From: JBEKTY01 sp049515555
GTDB taxonomy: Bacteria; Planctomycetota; Planctomycetia; Pirellulales; Thermoguttaceae
Reading direction: 5' to 3'
Assembly (NCBI GenBank): GCA_049515555.1
Contig: JBEKTY010000021.1
Coordinates: 5,495 to 69,494 of the forward strand
Length of the DNA: 64,000 nt
A program made the position numbers and the translations under genes. Position 1 is the stretch's first letter. Each line of letters starts with the position of its first letter. The notes beneath the pieces are model-generated. The model saw only the letters and a list, made by a program, of their open reading frames with translations. It had not been told where the DNA came from and ran no database searches. Of this stretch, positions 50,968 to 58,783 are shown one piece after another.

Positions 50968-51282
50968 GGTATGCACTCCTGCTTCTCGAACGCGGCGCTT
51001 GGCCGCAACCAAAAAAGGATTGGAGACTGGAGTTCCGCGCCGGCGACGATGCCGTACAAGACAATAACTTCACCGGAACTATACGGCCCAACCCCCGTTA
51101 GGGCAAGTCGCCTAAAGTATCAGGCACACGCCGTGTGCCGTCCGCGATGCGTTCTTCCGTTCCACTCAAATACCCCTGTACCACCCATGGCGGGCTCCCT
51201 AGAAAAACGGGCCCTGTTGACCTCACCGGACATTATGGTAAAGTATCTGCTTGCAAATGTCCGATAAGGGCGTACAATAGCA
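50968..51282. other. Gene-free stretch with half palindrome
   Basis: Between divergent genes. It contains a single arm of the GGCACAC palindrome family (TCAGGCACACGCCGTGTGCCGTCCGC, about 51118-51143) and presumably promoters for both genes. From about 51160 onward the base composition drops noticeably and stays lower through the DUF4160/DUF2442 pair. Confidence 0.5.
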
Positions 51283-51543
51283 ATGGCAACGGTACGTGCT
51301 TTCCAGATTCGCGGCCTGAAACTTTGGTTCTGGTCCGGCGACCATGAACCGCCCCACTTCCACGCGAAAAAGAGCGGCCAGTGGGAGGTCAAGGTTTTTT
51401 TCCTGCTTCGGCCTGACAAGATGATTGAAGTCAAATGGGCTGAGAAGCAACCTTCGGCAAGCCTCCTGAGGCAACTCTGTAGCCTCGCAGAGAGGAATCG
51501 TACCGCGCTCCTCAAAGAGTGGGAAAGGCTCCATGTGGCGTAA
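51283..51543 (+). CDS. DUF4160 domain protein
   Basis: 86 residues. The whole protein fits DUF4160: the family core FYSxDHxPPHFHA appears as FWSGDHEPPHFHAKKSG, followed by WEVKVFFL and a Leu-rich C-terminal helix (LLRQLCSLAERNRTALLKEWERLHVA). DUF4160 genes commonly precede DUF2442 genes in toxin-antitoxin-like pairs, and that is the case here, where the two frames overlap by 11 bp. Biochemical function is unknown. Confidence 0.85.
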   Translation: MATVRAFQIRGLKLWFWSGDHEPPHFHAKKSGQWEVKVFFLLRPDKMIEVKWAEKQPSASLLRQLCSLAERNRTALLKEWERLHVA

Positions 51544-52465
51544 AATGACGGTAACTCTCCAGAGAAGTCGCGGAACTTCTGGCGCAGCGTCAGCACAGGA
51601 CACGTTCTATATCGTTGCCACGAACCCGCCATACGGGACGATCTGCCGGGACTGCGTTCGAGAGCTGCCGGGTGCAGTGCGTAATCACGTTCGAGTCTCA
51701 ACCTTCGATGGTTGGCGCCATATCGAGTGCAGTGTAGCGAGGCTAGAGCAATCCGGAAGTGCGCTGCTTGTCTCTCGTCTGGCCGATATTCCGGAAGATG
51801 CCAAGGCTCTGGCGGCGGGAGGCCCCCAGCGAAGGCACCTGGTCTTTGTCGAGGATATGCCGGTCGAGGCCATTCCCAGCCGTGTTTCTCGGTTGAACGT
51901 GCGCGACTCGCGCAGATTGCACATTGTCATGGAGCGCAATCTTCCGGCAATCTCCGCGATCATCAAACGTGCGATCAGTGGAATGGCGATAATCCAAGAC
52001 CCAAGCCGCATTGTCGATGCGTGGGTTGAAGGCGCCAACCTGGTTGTCCTTTCGCCATCCTTTCAACGGCTGTACGTTCCCGTCACAGAACTGGCGCGAT
52101 ACTTAGGAAACCACCCCGAGCGTATCAAAGCCTTTGAGATTGACGAGGATGGAAGCTACTTGCATTGGCCCCACGCTGACGTGCATTTGGGATGGGAGCA
52201 GCTTCAGGGCATCGTCGATCCGACCATCCTCGTCGCCGCGCAGCGAAGGTCCGAGGCATTCAACCGAAAGTATGGCGCAGCGATCCGCGGCTTGAGGGAA
52301 GACCGTGGCCTCAAACAATCCGACATCCGGGGGATCGCCGATCGTCACCTGCGCCGAATCGAACACGGGCAGATCGCGGCCACCAGTTCGGTCCTAAGAG
52401 CCCTCGCCGAAGCGCACGCAATGAGCCTCGCGGACTACCTAGGCGAATTAGCCGAACGGCTGTGA
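51533..52465 (+). CDS. DUF2442-HTH protein with novel N-terminal domain
   Basis: 310 residues from ATG 51533, with GGAAAGG 4 bp upstream (ATG 51545 is an alternative). Residues about 160-235 fit DUF2442 (VEGANLVVLSPSFQRLYVPVTELARYLG...FEIDEDGSYLHWPHADVHLGWEQL). Residues about 245-310 are an XRE-like helix-turn-helix (IRGLREDRGLKQSDIRGIADRHLRRIEHGQIAATSSVLRALAEAHAMS). The first 150 residues (TFYIVATNPPYGTICRDCVRELPGAVRNHV...) match nothing I recognise. The HTH suggests autoregulation of the pair. The lower GC content suggests recent acquisition. Confidence 0.75.
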   Translation: MWRKMTVTLQRSRGTSGAASAQDTFYIVATNPPYGTICRDCVRELPGAVRNHVRVSTFDGWRHIECSVARLEQSGSALLVSRLADIPEDAKALAAGGPQRRHLVFVEDMPVEAIPSRVSRLNVRDSRRLHIVMERNLPAISAIIKRAISGMAIIQDPSRIVDAWVEGANLVVLSPSFQRLYVPVTELARYLGNHPERIKAFEIDEDGSYLHWPHADVHLGWEQLQGIVDPTILVAAQRRSEAFNRKYGAAIRGLREDRGLKQSDIRGIADRHLRRIEHGQIAATSSVLRALAEAHAMSLADYLGELAERL

Positions 52466-52575
52466 GTGTGGTCAGCTCGGCCCGACCAGGACGAAGGGAC
52501 CCCGGTAGAACGGGCTTTCCCAGCCCGCCCGTTGCCGCACCCGGCGCTTGGCTTGGTGCACAATCTGACCCAGGC

Positions 52576-52617
52576 TTGACCCAGATCAAATCCCGGACGC
52601 CGGCTGCCGCGTATAAT
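52576..52617 (+). promoter_or_regulatory. FNR/CRP-type box (TTGAC-N4-ATCAA) and -10 TATAAT
   Basis: TTGACCCAGATCAA at 52576-52589 matches the FNR-family consensus TTGAY-N4-RTCAA, and TATAAT follows at 52612-52617. If transcription starts 7 bp after the -10 box (52624), the site is centred at -41.5, the classic class II activator position. The regulated gene is the hemerythrin-domain protein at 52672. Confidence 0.6.
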
Positions 52618-52671
52618 CCAATCATACGCACTGCAATCCTGACCAGCCGGAAACAAGAAGGAGGCGCGAGC

Positions 52672-53274
52672 ATGAAACCCACCGAAATCCTCAGCGGCGA
52701 GCACCGTGTGATCGAGCAGGTGCTCGACTGCCTGGCAGCAATCGCCGGGCAATGCCAGGCCCAAGGCCGGCTGGAGGCCGCGCCGGCCGAGCAAGCGCTC
52801 GAGTTCTTCCGCAATTTCGCCGACTGCTGCCATCACGGCAAGGAGGAAGCCTACCTGTTTCCGGCCATGGAGGCCAAGGGCTTTCCGCGCGACGGCGGAC
52901 CGACGGGCGTCATGCTCGACGAGCACGAGCAGGGCCGGGCCCACGTCCGCGGCATGGCCGAGGCCGCCAGCGACGCGGCTGCCGGCGACCCGGCGGCGAT
53001 CGGCCGCTTCGTGCGGCATGCCGAGGGTTATATCGCCCTGCTGCACGAGCACATCCGGAAGGAGGAGCACTGCCTGTTTGCAATGGCCGATCAGGCCTTC
53101 AGCGCCGCGGACCAGCAGAAGCTGCTGGCCGAGTTCGAGCACGTCGAGCACGAGCAGATGGGCCGGGGCGCTCACGAGAAGTTCCTGCGCATGGCCGACC
53201 AGTTGGCCGATCGTTACGGCGTGCCGCGGGCGGCGCAGCCCGGCGCCGCAGGGTGCGGTTGCCATCACGGTTGA
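52672..53274 (+). CDS. Hemerythrin-domain protein
   Basis: 200 residues from ATG 52672 with a strong AAGGAGG upstream. Hemerythrin-like four-helix bundle with metal-ligand His/Glu: LSGEHRVIEQVLDCL, CCHHGKEEAYLFPAME, LDEHEQGRAHVRGMA, LLHEHIRKEEHCLFAMA, and EHVEHEQMG. These carboxylate/His positions hold a diiron site that binds oxygen or senses redox/NO. The tail ends GCGCHHG, an extra Cys/His patch that could bind metal. The FNR-type box in its promoter suggests expression at low oxygen or with NO. Confidence 0.9.
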   Translation: MKPTEILSGEHRVIEQVLDCLAAIAGQCQAQGRLEAAPAEQALEFFRNFADCCHHGKEEAYLFPAMEAKGFPRDGGPTGVMLDEHEQGRAHVRGMAEAASDAAAGDPAAIGRFVRHAEGYIALLHEHIRKEEHCLFAMADQAFSAADQQKLLAEFEHVEHEQMGRGAHEKFLRMADQLADRYGVPRAAQPGAAGCGCHHG

Positions 53275-53346
53275 GCCGAAAATGGTGGGACTGCGCCGGC
53301 TTGTGTCCCACCCTACTGACCACTCTTGACCACCTGGCGATTGCTC

Positions 53347-53375
53347 TTGTCGTCGCCGGCCAAGTTGGGCATAAT
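53347..53375 (+). promoter_or_regulatory. Candidate sigma-70-type promoter for the MFS gene
   Basis: TTGTCG at 53347-53352 and CATAAT at 53370-53375 are separated by 17 bp, the optimal spacing. The start codon lies about 70 bp downstream. Confidence 0.4.
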
Positions 53376-53445
53376 CCGCGGGTTTCCATAGCACCGCATC
53401 CAACCAGACACGGCTTGCGACGGTGCCCCAAAGGTCAGCAGCGTG

Positions 53446-54828
53446 ATGACGTCGCCAGGCAAGGATGCCCCCCGCACAAAGAGCACCCGGCTATCGGCCA
53501 TGGGGCGGGCGCTGGCGCACCGCAACTTCCGGCTGTTCACCATCGGTCAGGGCATCTCGCTGGTCGGCACCTGGATGCAGCAGATCGCCACCATCTGGCT
53601 CGTGTACCGGCTGAGCCGCTCTTCGTTCCTGCTGGGCCTGGCCGATTTCTCGTCGCAGATACCCGCGGCCTTGATCCTGCCGGTGGCGGGTGTCCTGACC
53701 GATCGCTGGAACCGGCACCACACCGTGCTGGCCACGCAAACTCTGGCCATGGTTCAGGCGCTGGTGCTCATGGTGCTCACGCTGACGGGGGTCGTCAGCG
53801 TTTGGCAGATCCTCCTGCTGGGCGTCCTGTTGGGGTTGGTCAATGCCTTTGACGTGACCGCCCGGCAGAGCCTGGTAATCGACCTGGTCGAGCGGCACGA
53901 CGACCTGGCCAACGCGGTGGCCATCAACTCGTCGATGTTCAACGCGGCCCGGCTCATCGGGCCGGCCGTCGCCGGGTGCGTGATCGGCCTGTGCGGCGAG
54001 TGGCCGTGTTTCCTGCTGAACTCCCTGAGCTACGTGGCCGTGTTGGGGTCGCTGGCGGCGATGCGGGTGCGGCCCGTCGCCCGGCCGGTTTCCAAGCTGG
54101 GGATCGTCGAGGGCTTCAGCGAGGGCTTCGAGTACGTGGCCGGGTCGATGCCCATCCGCACCCTGCTGTTACTGCTGGGCACGGTGAGCATGATGGCCGC
54201 ACCGCTGATGGTGCTCATGCCCGTGCTGGCCACCGAGGTCTTGCACGGCGGCCCACACACGCTGGGCCTGCTCACCGCGGCCTTGGGCCTGGGGGCCCTG
54301 GCGGCCAGCCTCTTTCTGGCCGCCCGCAAAAGCGTCGTGGGCCTGAGCAAAGTGATCGCCCTGGCCACCGCGGCCTTTGGCCTGGGGCTGGCCGGCCTCT
54401 CGCTCTGCCACACGCTGGGGGCCGCGCTCGTCATCCTGGCTCTGACCGGCTTTGCCATGGTGGCCCAGATGGCCGCCAGCAACGCCGTGTTGCAGACCAT
54501 CGTCGACGAGGGCAAGCGCGGGCGGGTGATGAGCTTCTACACCATGGCCTTCTTCGGCATGGGGCCGCTGGGCAGCCTGCTTTCCGGCTGGCTGGCCGGC
54601 ACGCTCGGCGTGGCGGCCGTGTTCCTGATTTGCGGCACGGCGTGCGTGGCCGGCTCGCTGGTTTTCGCCGCACTGCTGCCGGCACTGCGCAGGGCCATCC
54701 GCCCGATCTACGCGCGGGTCGGCATCCTGCCGCAGACGGCCGCCGCGGCCAGCCTGCCCGGCCGCAGGGTCGACGGCCCGGCCGGACTGAAAGCCGCGCA
54801 CCTCGACACGCCGGTCTCCCGCACGTAG
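53446..54828 (+). CDS. Major facilitator superfamily transporter (EntS/MFS_3 type)
   Basis: 460 residues from ATG 53446; a GTG lies directly before it. About 10-12 hydrophobic segments. The opening ALAHRNFRLFTIGQGISLVGTWMQQIATIWLVYRLS and the loop VLTDRWNRHHTVLATQ are the MFS_3 (DUF894, enterobactin-exporter-like) hallmarks, as is NAFDVTARQSLVIDLVERHDDLANAVAINSSMFNAARLIGPAVAG. Members export small molecules such as siderophores or drugs; substrate unknown. There are no biosynthetic genes around it. Confidence 0.9.
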   Translation: MTSPGKDAPRTKSTRLSAMGRALAHRNFRLFTIGQGISLVGTWMQQIATIWLVYRLSRSSFLLGLADFSSQIPAALILPVAGVLTDRWNRHHTVLATQTLAMVQALVLMVLTLTGVVSVWQILLLGVLLGLVNAFDVTARQSLVIDLVERHDDLANAVAINSSMFNAARLIGPAVAGCVIGLCGEWPCFLLNSLSYVAVLGSLAAMRVRPVARPVSKLGIVEGFSEGFEYVAGSMPIRTLLLLLGTVSMMAAPLMVLMPVLATEVLHGGPHTLGLLTAALGLGALAASLFLAARKSVVGLSKVIALATAAFGLGLAGLSLCHTLGAALVILALTGFAMVAQMAASNAVLQTIVDEGKRGRVMSFYTMAFFGMGPLGSLLSGWLAGTLGVAAVFLICGTACVAGSLVFAALLPALRRAIRPIYARVGILPQTAAAASLPGRRVDGPAGLKAAHLDTPVSRT

Positions 54829-54861
54829 GGCCGGACGCAGCCCTTCAGAAGCCGCGCCAAG

Positions 54862-54938
54862 GTAGCAGGCACACTCCGTGTGCCGTCCGCCATGCTTTTT
54901 TCCGCTTCAGCGGACGGCACACGGAGTGTGCCTGCTAC
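54862..54938. terminator. Perfect 29-bp inverted repeat between convergent genes
   Basis: The arm GTAGCAGGCACACTCCGTGT (54862-54890, 29 bp) is exactly complementary to 54910-54938, with a 19-bp T-rich loop. It belongs to the GGCACACGGAGTGTGCC palindrome family, and sits between the MFS and FMN-reductase stops, where it could end transcription from both sides. It lacks a proper T-tail, so a repeat-element origin is more certain than a terminator role. Confidence 0.6.
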
Positions 54939-54986
54939 TTTTCACGCTGTAAACGGATACATGAGAACCTTTGTCAGGGCGCGGGC

Positions 54987-55721
54987 TTACCCGGACACTT
55001 GCAGCCGCAAGGCGATCTCCGCCACGCGGCGGCCGAGGTTTTTGGCCGTGGCCACGCCTACCTCGTCGCGGGCGATGTCGGGCGCCGGGCCGGTGTTGAC
55101 CGCCGGATTGCCGCCCCACAGCGTGCCGCCCCAGTGACCGGTGGGCGGGGCATCCCCCACCACGATCATCTGCTGCGACATCAAGGCCACCTGCACCGAG
55201 CGGATGGTCAACTCCTGTCCGCCGTTCCGCCCGCCGCCGACGGCCAGCACTCCGCCCACCTTGTTGGCCAACAACTTGCTCTTGTGGAACACGATGCAGC
55301 GCTCGAGGAAGGCCTTGCACAGCGACGACATGTTGCCGAAATAGACGGGGGTGCCGAGGATGATGCCGGCCAGCGCCGGCTCGGAGAGCTTCGGCACCAG
55401 GCCGGGGAAATCGTCGCGCTCGCCGGGCGCCACGTCGATCCCGGCCGCCGGTTGGGCGGGGATCTTCAGCCCGGCCAGCTCGATGAGCTCGACTTCGATC
55501 CGCGCGTCGGCCGCTTTGACCGCCTCCAGGCAGATGCCCAGCGCGGCGGCCGTGGTCTTGCCCTTGCGCAGGCTGCAACAGATGCCGAGGATCTTTATCG
55601 GCCGCGCCGGGCCAGCGGCCTGCGCCGCCCCCGGGCCGGCGGCGATCGCCGTGCCGGCGCCCAGCAGGGCCGCAGTCCCAGTGCTTCCGATGAATCGACG
55701 CCGGGTAACTTCAGACGGCAT
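54987..55721 (-). CDS. Tat-exported flavodoxin/NADPH-dependent FMN reductase family protein
   Basis: 244 residues. The N-terminus is a Tat signal (SEVTRRRFIGSTGTAALLGAGTAIAA). The mature part is a flavodoxin-like FMN-binding fold: ILGICCSLRKGKTTAAALGICLEAVKA, then GIILGTPVYFGNMSSLCKAFLERC, the loop that cradles the FMN ring, and GGVLAVGGGRNGGQELTIRSVQ. It is related to iron-sulfur flavoprotein/NADPH-dependent FMN reductases. Export with bound cofactor through Tat is consistent with a flavoprotein. Confidence 0.85.
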   Translation of the reverse strand: MPSEVTRRRFIGSTGTAALLGAGTAIAAGPGAAQAAGPARPIKILGICCSLRKGKTTAAALGICLEAVKAADARIEVELIELAGLKIPAQPAAGIDVAPGERDDFPGLVPKLSEPALAGIILGTPVYFGNMSSLCKAFLERCIVFHKSKLLANKVGGVLAVGGGRNGGQELTIRSVQVALMSQQMIVVGDAPPTGHWGGTLWGGNPAVNTGPAPDIARDEVGVATAKNLGRRVAEIALRLQVSG

Positions 55722-55811
55722 GGTGAACTCCTATAAAACTGGAAACCATTCAAAAGAGCAAGGCCTCTGGTCCCCATCTCCCGGAGGGAGAGGGGAGCGG
55801 CCAAGCCGCTG

Positions 55812-57197
55812 TTACAAAGCTCCGGTCAGACCCGGCATGGGGACGAGATAGTTTCCGGCGGCGTCGGGCAGGGTCGGCGGGTCGGCGTCCATCGCATAGC
55901 GCTGCGGGGCCAGGCGCAGCTCCGACTGGACCGCCTCGTCCCACGTGACCAGGCGGCCGGAGTACGTTGCCATGCGGCCCAACACGGCGGTCATCGTGGC
56001 GGCCGCGGCGTAGTCGCCCTCGAAGCGGTAGGGCCCGCTGCCGCGAATGCTGGCAAACAGATCGTCGTGCTCGAGCTGGTAGGGATTCCGGCCTTGGAAG
56101 TCTTTGGAGCGGAGCTCCCGCGGCCCGGCCGCGCCCAGGCCCCACGGCCCCACGCCGATGGTCATCGTGCCCTTGGTTCCGTGGACGTTGTCGGAGACGT
56201 GGCTCCAGGTGCCGGGCTGTTGCCGGGCCTGGCAATAGTGCCGCGCGCCGCCGACATACTCGTACTCGATCATGTGGTGGTCCCAGATGTCGCCGCTGCC
56301 GGGTCCCACGCGCACCTGCCGGCTGCCCATGCCGTTGGCCTGCAGGGGGTGGGCATCGAGGACCCAGTTGGCCACGTCGATCTCGTGGCAAGCCTGCTCG
56401 ACCAGATGATCGCCGCACAACCAGCAGAACAGGTTCCAGTGGCGGATCTGGTATTCCATCTCGGACATGCCGGCGGGCTTGAGCTCGCCGCTGCGGCCGC
56501 CGGGCATGTTGAAGTAGGTCCGCACCAGGCGGATCTCGCCGAGCTGGCCATCGTGGATGCGGCGGACCTTCTCCAGGTAGTTGGGCTGATGGCGGCGCTG
56601 CAAGCCGGCCACGACGGAGAGCTTCTTCCGGCGGGCTTCCTCGTTGGCGGCCAGCAGCATGCGGTAGCCGGGCGCATCGACGCACCAGGGTTTTTCGAGG
56701 AAGGCGTGCTTGCCGGCCCGCACCGCCGCCGCATAGTGCATGGGCCGGAAGTGCGGCGGCGTGGCCAGGATTACCAGGTCCACGCCGGCCTGGATTACCC
56801 GCTGGCAGGCGTCGAAGCCGAGGAACTTGTTCTCCTCGGGCACGTCGATCTTGGGGCGGAGATCGTTGTACTTCTGCAGGTTCTTCAGGCTGATGTCCAG
56901 GCGGTTGCGGAACAGGTCGCCCATGGCGACGAGTTTCACCGCCCCGGCCGTGCTAAGGGCCTCGCGGCAGGCCCCGGTGCCGCGGTTGCCGCAGCCCACG
57001 AACCCCAGGCGGATCACGTCGCTGCCGGCCGCATGCGCCGAGCGGGCCATGTCCAGGCCGGCCGCCAGCGATGCGGCGGCCATCGCCCCGCGGCGGGCGA
57101 CTTGCCCGCGGGCGCAAGCACTGGCGAGACGCCAGTGCCACCGGCCAGCCGCGCGGCGTGTCGTCTTTCCCGTCGCCCCGCAATCGTCCTGCTTCAC
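55812..57197 (-). CDS. Tat-type Gfo/Idh/MocA-family oxidoreductase with interrupted signal peptide
   Basis: 461 residues from GTG 57197; the open frame continues upstream across another gene and is not coding. The Rossmann domain (VIRLGFVGCGNRGTGACREA), the AFLEKPWCVDAPG segment with the conserved EKP, and the catalytic region QACHEIDVANWVLDAHP follow the planctomycete exported Gfo/Idh pattern. The twin-arginine region reads TTRR, then about 20 residues encoded by a GCACTGGCG palindrome, then RRGAMAAASLAAG. Relatives usually have TTRRxFLxxGAMAAA, so the Tat motif has been split from its hydrophobic core. It lies 20 bp downstream of the aldo/keto-reductase-like gene, probably in one operon. 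Confidence 0.85.
   Translation of the reverse strand: MKQDDCGATGKTTRRAAGRWHWRLASACARGQVARRGAMAAASLAAGLDMARSAHAAGSDVIRLGFVGCGNRGTGACREALSTAGAVKLVAMGDLFRNRLDISLKNLQKYNDLRPKIDVPEENKFLGFDACQRVIQAGVDLVILATPPHFRPMHYAAAVRAGKHAFLEKPWCVDAPGYRMLLAANEEARRKKLSVVAGLQRRHQPNYLEKVRRIHDGQLGEIRLVRTYFNMPGGRSGELKPAGMSEMEYQIRHWNLFCWLCGDHLVEQACHEIDVANWVLDAHPLQANGMGSRQVRVGPGSGDIWDHHMIEYEYVGGARHYCQARQQPGTWSHVSDNVHGTKGTMTIGVGPWGLGAAGPRELRSKDFQGRNPYQLEHDDLFASIRGSGPYRFEGDYAAAATMTAVLGRMATYSGRLVTWDEAVQSELRLAPQRYAMDADPPTLPDAAGNYLVPMPGLTGAL
57118..57138. repeat. Palindrome inserted in a Tat signal-peptide coding region
   Basis: GCACTGGCG-AGA-CGCCAGTGC is a perfect 9-bp-stem hairpin flanked by CCACC, the same core as the GGTGGCACTGG palindromes at about 59760. 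It lies in frame between the twin arginines and the hydrophobic segment. Confidence 0.85.
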
Positions 57198-57217
57198 GGT
57201 GTAGTCCTTTGTGCGTA

Positions 57218-58159
57218 TCAGCCGAAGCGGCGGACCAGCGCGGCATCTTCCGCCGCCTGATCCGCGTAACGATCGTACAGCCCCACGATCACGCCGTCGC
57301 CGGGCTTGATCGCGGCGAAGGTCTCGCGGAAGGCCTGCTCGACCCACTCGCGCTGCTCGGAGAGCCGGCCCGCGGCGAGGATCTTGAACGCCAGGCAGGG
57401 CCGCTTGGTCTGCCGAATCAGTTTGAACATCCGCGGCGGATCGCTCCGCAGATAGACCTCGCCCACCGGCAGCGGAACGTGACCGAGCAGCTTCTCCAGA
57501 TCGGCCGCGCTGCGGTGCCGCTCGTAAACGCAGGTCATGTAATAGTCCAAGTCCCAGCCCTTGGATTCGATGCTCTCGACCACGGCGGGCATGTGGGTCG
57601 AAACGCCGGCCGGCATTCCGGCGTCGCGGACCCGCTTCAGGAAATCGTGGACCCGGTCCAGCTTGCCGGTCTTGAAAAGGTGATCGGTCGCCTCGCCGTG
57701 GTGCGCGATGCCGATGCAGCCCCCTTTGGCCAGCCGGTCGATGGTTGGCTGATGCTCGGTCTCGATGGCCATGAACTGCATCCGGCCGCCGCCGTCCAGG
57801 TAGCGGCGGTACAGGTCCAATGAGCCCACGCCGGCCTGCCAGGTATTGATGCCCACCTGCTGGCAGCGCCGCAGCGTTTTGAGGACTTGCTCGGGCGTGT
57901 AGTACTGCCGCATCTCGGCATTGACGAAGACCGACAGATGGGAACCGGCGCCGAAGCAGTTGTTGCCGCAGACGAGCCGCGAGATCGAATGCTTGCCGAT
58001 TTGGAGCTGCGGCAACCGGGACTGGTCGGCGCCGCCGGGCGGGGTCTCGGCGCCGGCGGCGCCGGCCGCGATGAGGGCCGCGCCCCCCGCCCCGGCAAGT
58101 TTCAAAAACTCGCGTCGCGGGTGGATTCCCAAGCGGGCAAGGGGATCGATAATCGCCAT
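57218..58159 (-). CDS. Tat-exported aldo/keto-reductase-like protein
   Basis: 313 residues. Tat signal HPRREFLKLAGAGGAALIAAGAAGA. The mature part is a TIM-barrel-like protein with aldo/keto reductase features (SRLVCGNNCFG, VLKTLRRCQQVGINTWQAG, CIGIAHHGEATDHLFKTGKLDRVHDFLKRVRDAGMPAGVSTH) and PCLAFKILAAGRL near the end. The usual Tyr/Lys/His active-site set is not obvious, as in many planctomycete relatives of this group. It precedes the Gfo/Idh gene by 20 bp; both probably act on sugar derivatives outside the cytoplasm. Confidence 0.75.
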   Translation of the reverse strand: MAIIDPLARLGIHPRREFLKLAGAGGAALIAAGAAGAETPPGGADQSRLPQLQIGKHSISRLVCGNNCFGAGSHLSVFVNAEMRQYYTPEQVLKTLRRCQQVGINTWQAGVGSLDLYRRYLDGGGRMQFMAIETEHQPTIDRLAKGGCIGIAHHGEATDHLFKTGKLDRVHDFLKRVRDAGMPAGVSTHMPAVVESIESKGWDLDYYMTCVYERHRSAADLEKLLGHVPLPVGEVYLRSDPPRMFKLIRQTKRPCLAFKILAAGRLSEQREWVEQAFRETFAAIKPGDGVIVGLYDRYADQAAEDAALVRRFG

Positions 58160-58219
58160 CGCTGTGCTCCCAGGTTGCAGGTTCAGTAAACGGACGGTTG
58201 CAGAGAGCGGCTTGGCCGG

Positions 58220-58399
58220 TCCCCTCTCCCTCCGGGAGAGGGCTAGGGTGAGGGGAAACAGGTGAGGCCCCTGCGTCTCCGGCCTTTCGACGCGGAGACA
58301 CGGCGACGCGGAGACATGGCACCCCCCGCGTCCCCGTGCCTCCCCGTCTCCGTGTCATTTTCCCCTCTCCCCGGCCCTCTCCCGGAGGGAGAGGGGGAC
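58220..58399. repeat. Nested repeat: CCCTCTCCC palindromes enclosing inverted GACGCGGA octamers
   Basis: Outer arms are CCCCTCTCCCTCCGGGAGAGGG...GGTGAGGGGAAA (58220-58257) and TTTTCCCCTCTCCCC...CTCTCCCGGAGGGAGAGGG (58358-58399). Inner arms are GACGCGGAGACACGGCGACG (58289-58315) and CCCCGCGTCCCCGTGCCTCC (58324-58356). It occupies the region upstream of the aldo/keto-reductase-like gene. Between 58400 and 58783 I see only the promoter listed next. Confidence 0.85.
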
Positions 58400-58663
58400 G
58401 ATTTCTTGCCGCCAAACCGTCATTATCAGCGGCAAGCTGCGTGCTGTCAAACGCCGCGTGAGACAGCCGGCGCCGGCGCTATTGGGTCCCGTGGGCCGTC
58501 GGCCCCGCGCCGCCCTCGGTGAACCCCGTCACCTGGCCGGCTGACTTTCGTGATAAGTGGGTTGCTAACGTTCGGTCAGGCGTGGTCTTATTGGTGTTGG
58601 CCCCCGGGAAGTTGCGCGTTTGCGAAGTCCAATTGCGACTATGCGAAATCGGAAACAAAGCGG

Positions 58664-58691
58664 TTGACAGGGTGGCGAGCCCTGGTACTCT
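58664..58691 (+). promoter_or_regulatory. Candidate promoter of the PEP-CTERM gene
   Basis: TTGACA (58664-58669) and TACTCT (58686-58691) are separated by 16 bp. The leader to the start codon at 58784 is about 85 bp and contains GC-rich inverted segments but no riboswitch I can recognise. Confidence 0.45.
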
Positions 58692-58783
58692 GAGCGGTAG
58701 TCGGCGGTCTTTCCCGGAAAGCCTGACCGCGTCCGCGGGCCGGCTCCCAAGCAACACTGCGTCCCAACCAAGAGGGGTTCGTC

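Noticed and set aside
57198..58415. N-terminal extension of the Gfo/Idh frame
   Set aside because: It would overlap the whole aldo/keto-reductase-like gene in another frame; the GTG at 57197 gives a normal signal-peptide start.
58692..58783. Possible c-di-GMP riboswitch in the leader of the PEP-CTERM gene
   Set aside because: GC-rich inverted segments are present, but the conserved GEMM core sequences could not be found.
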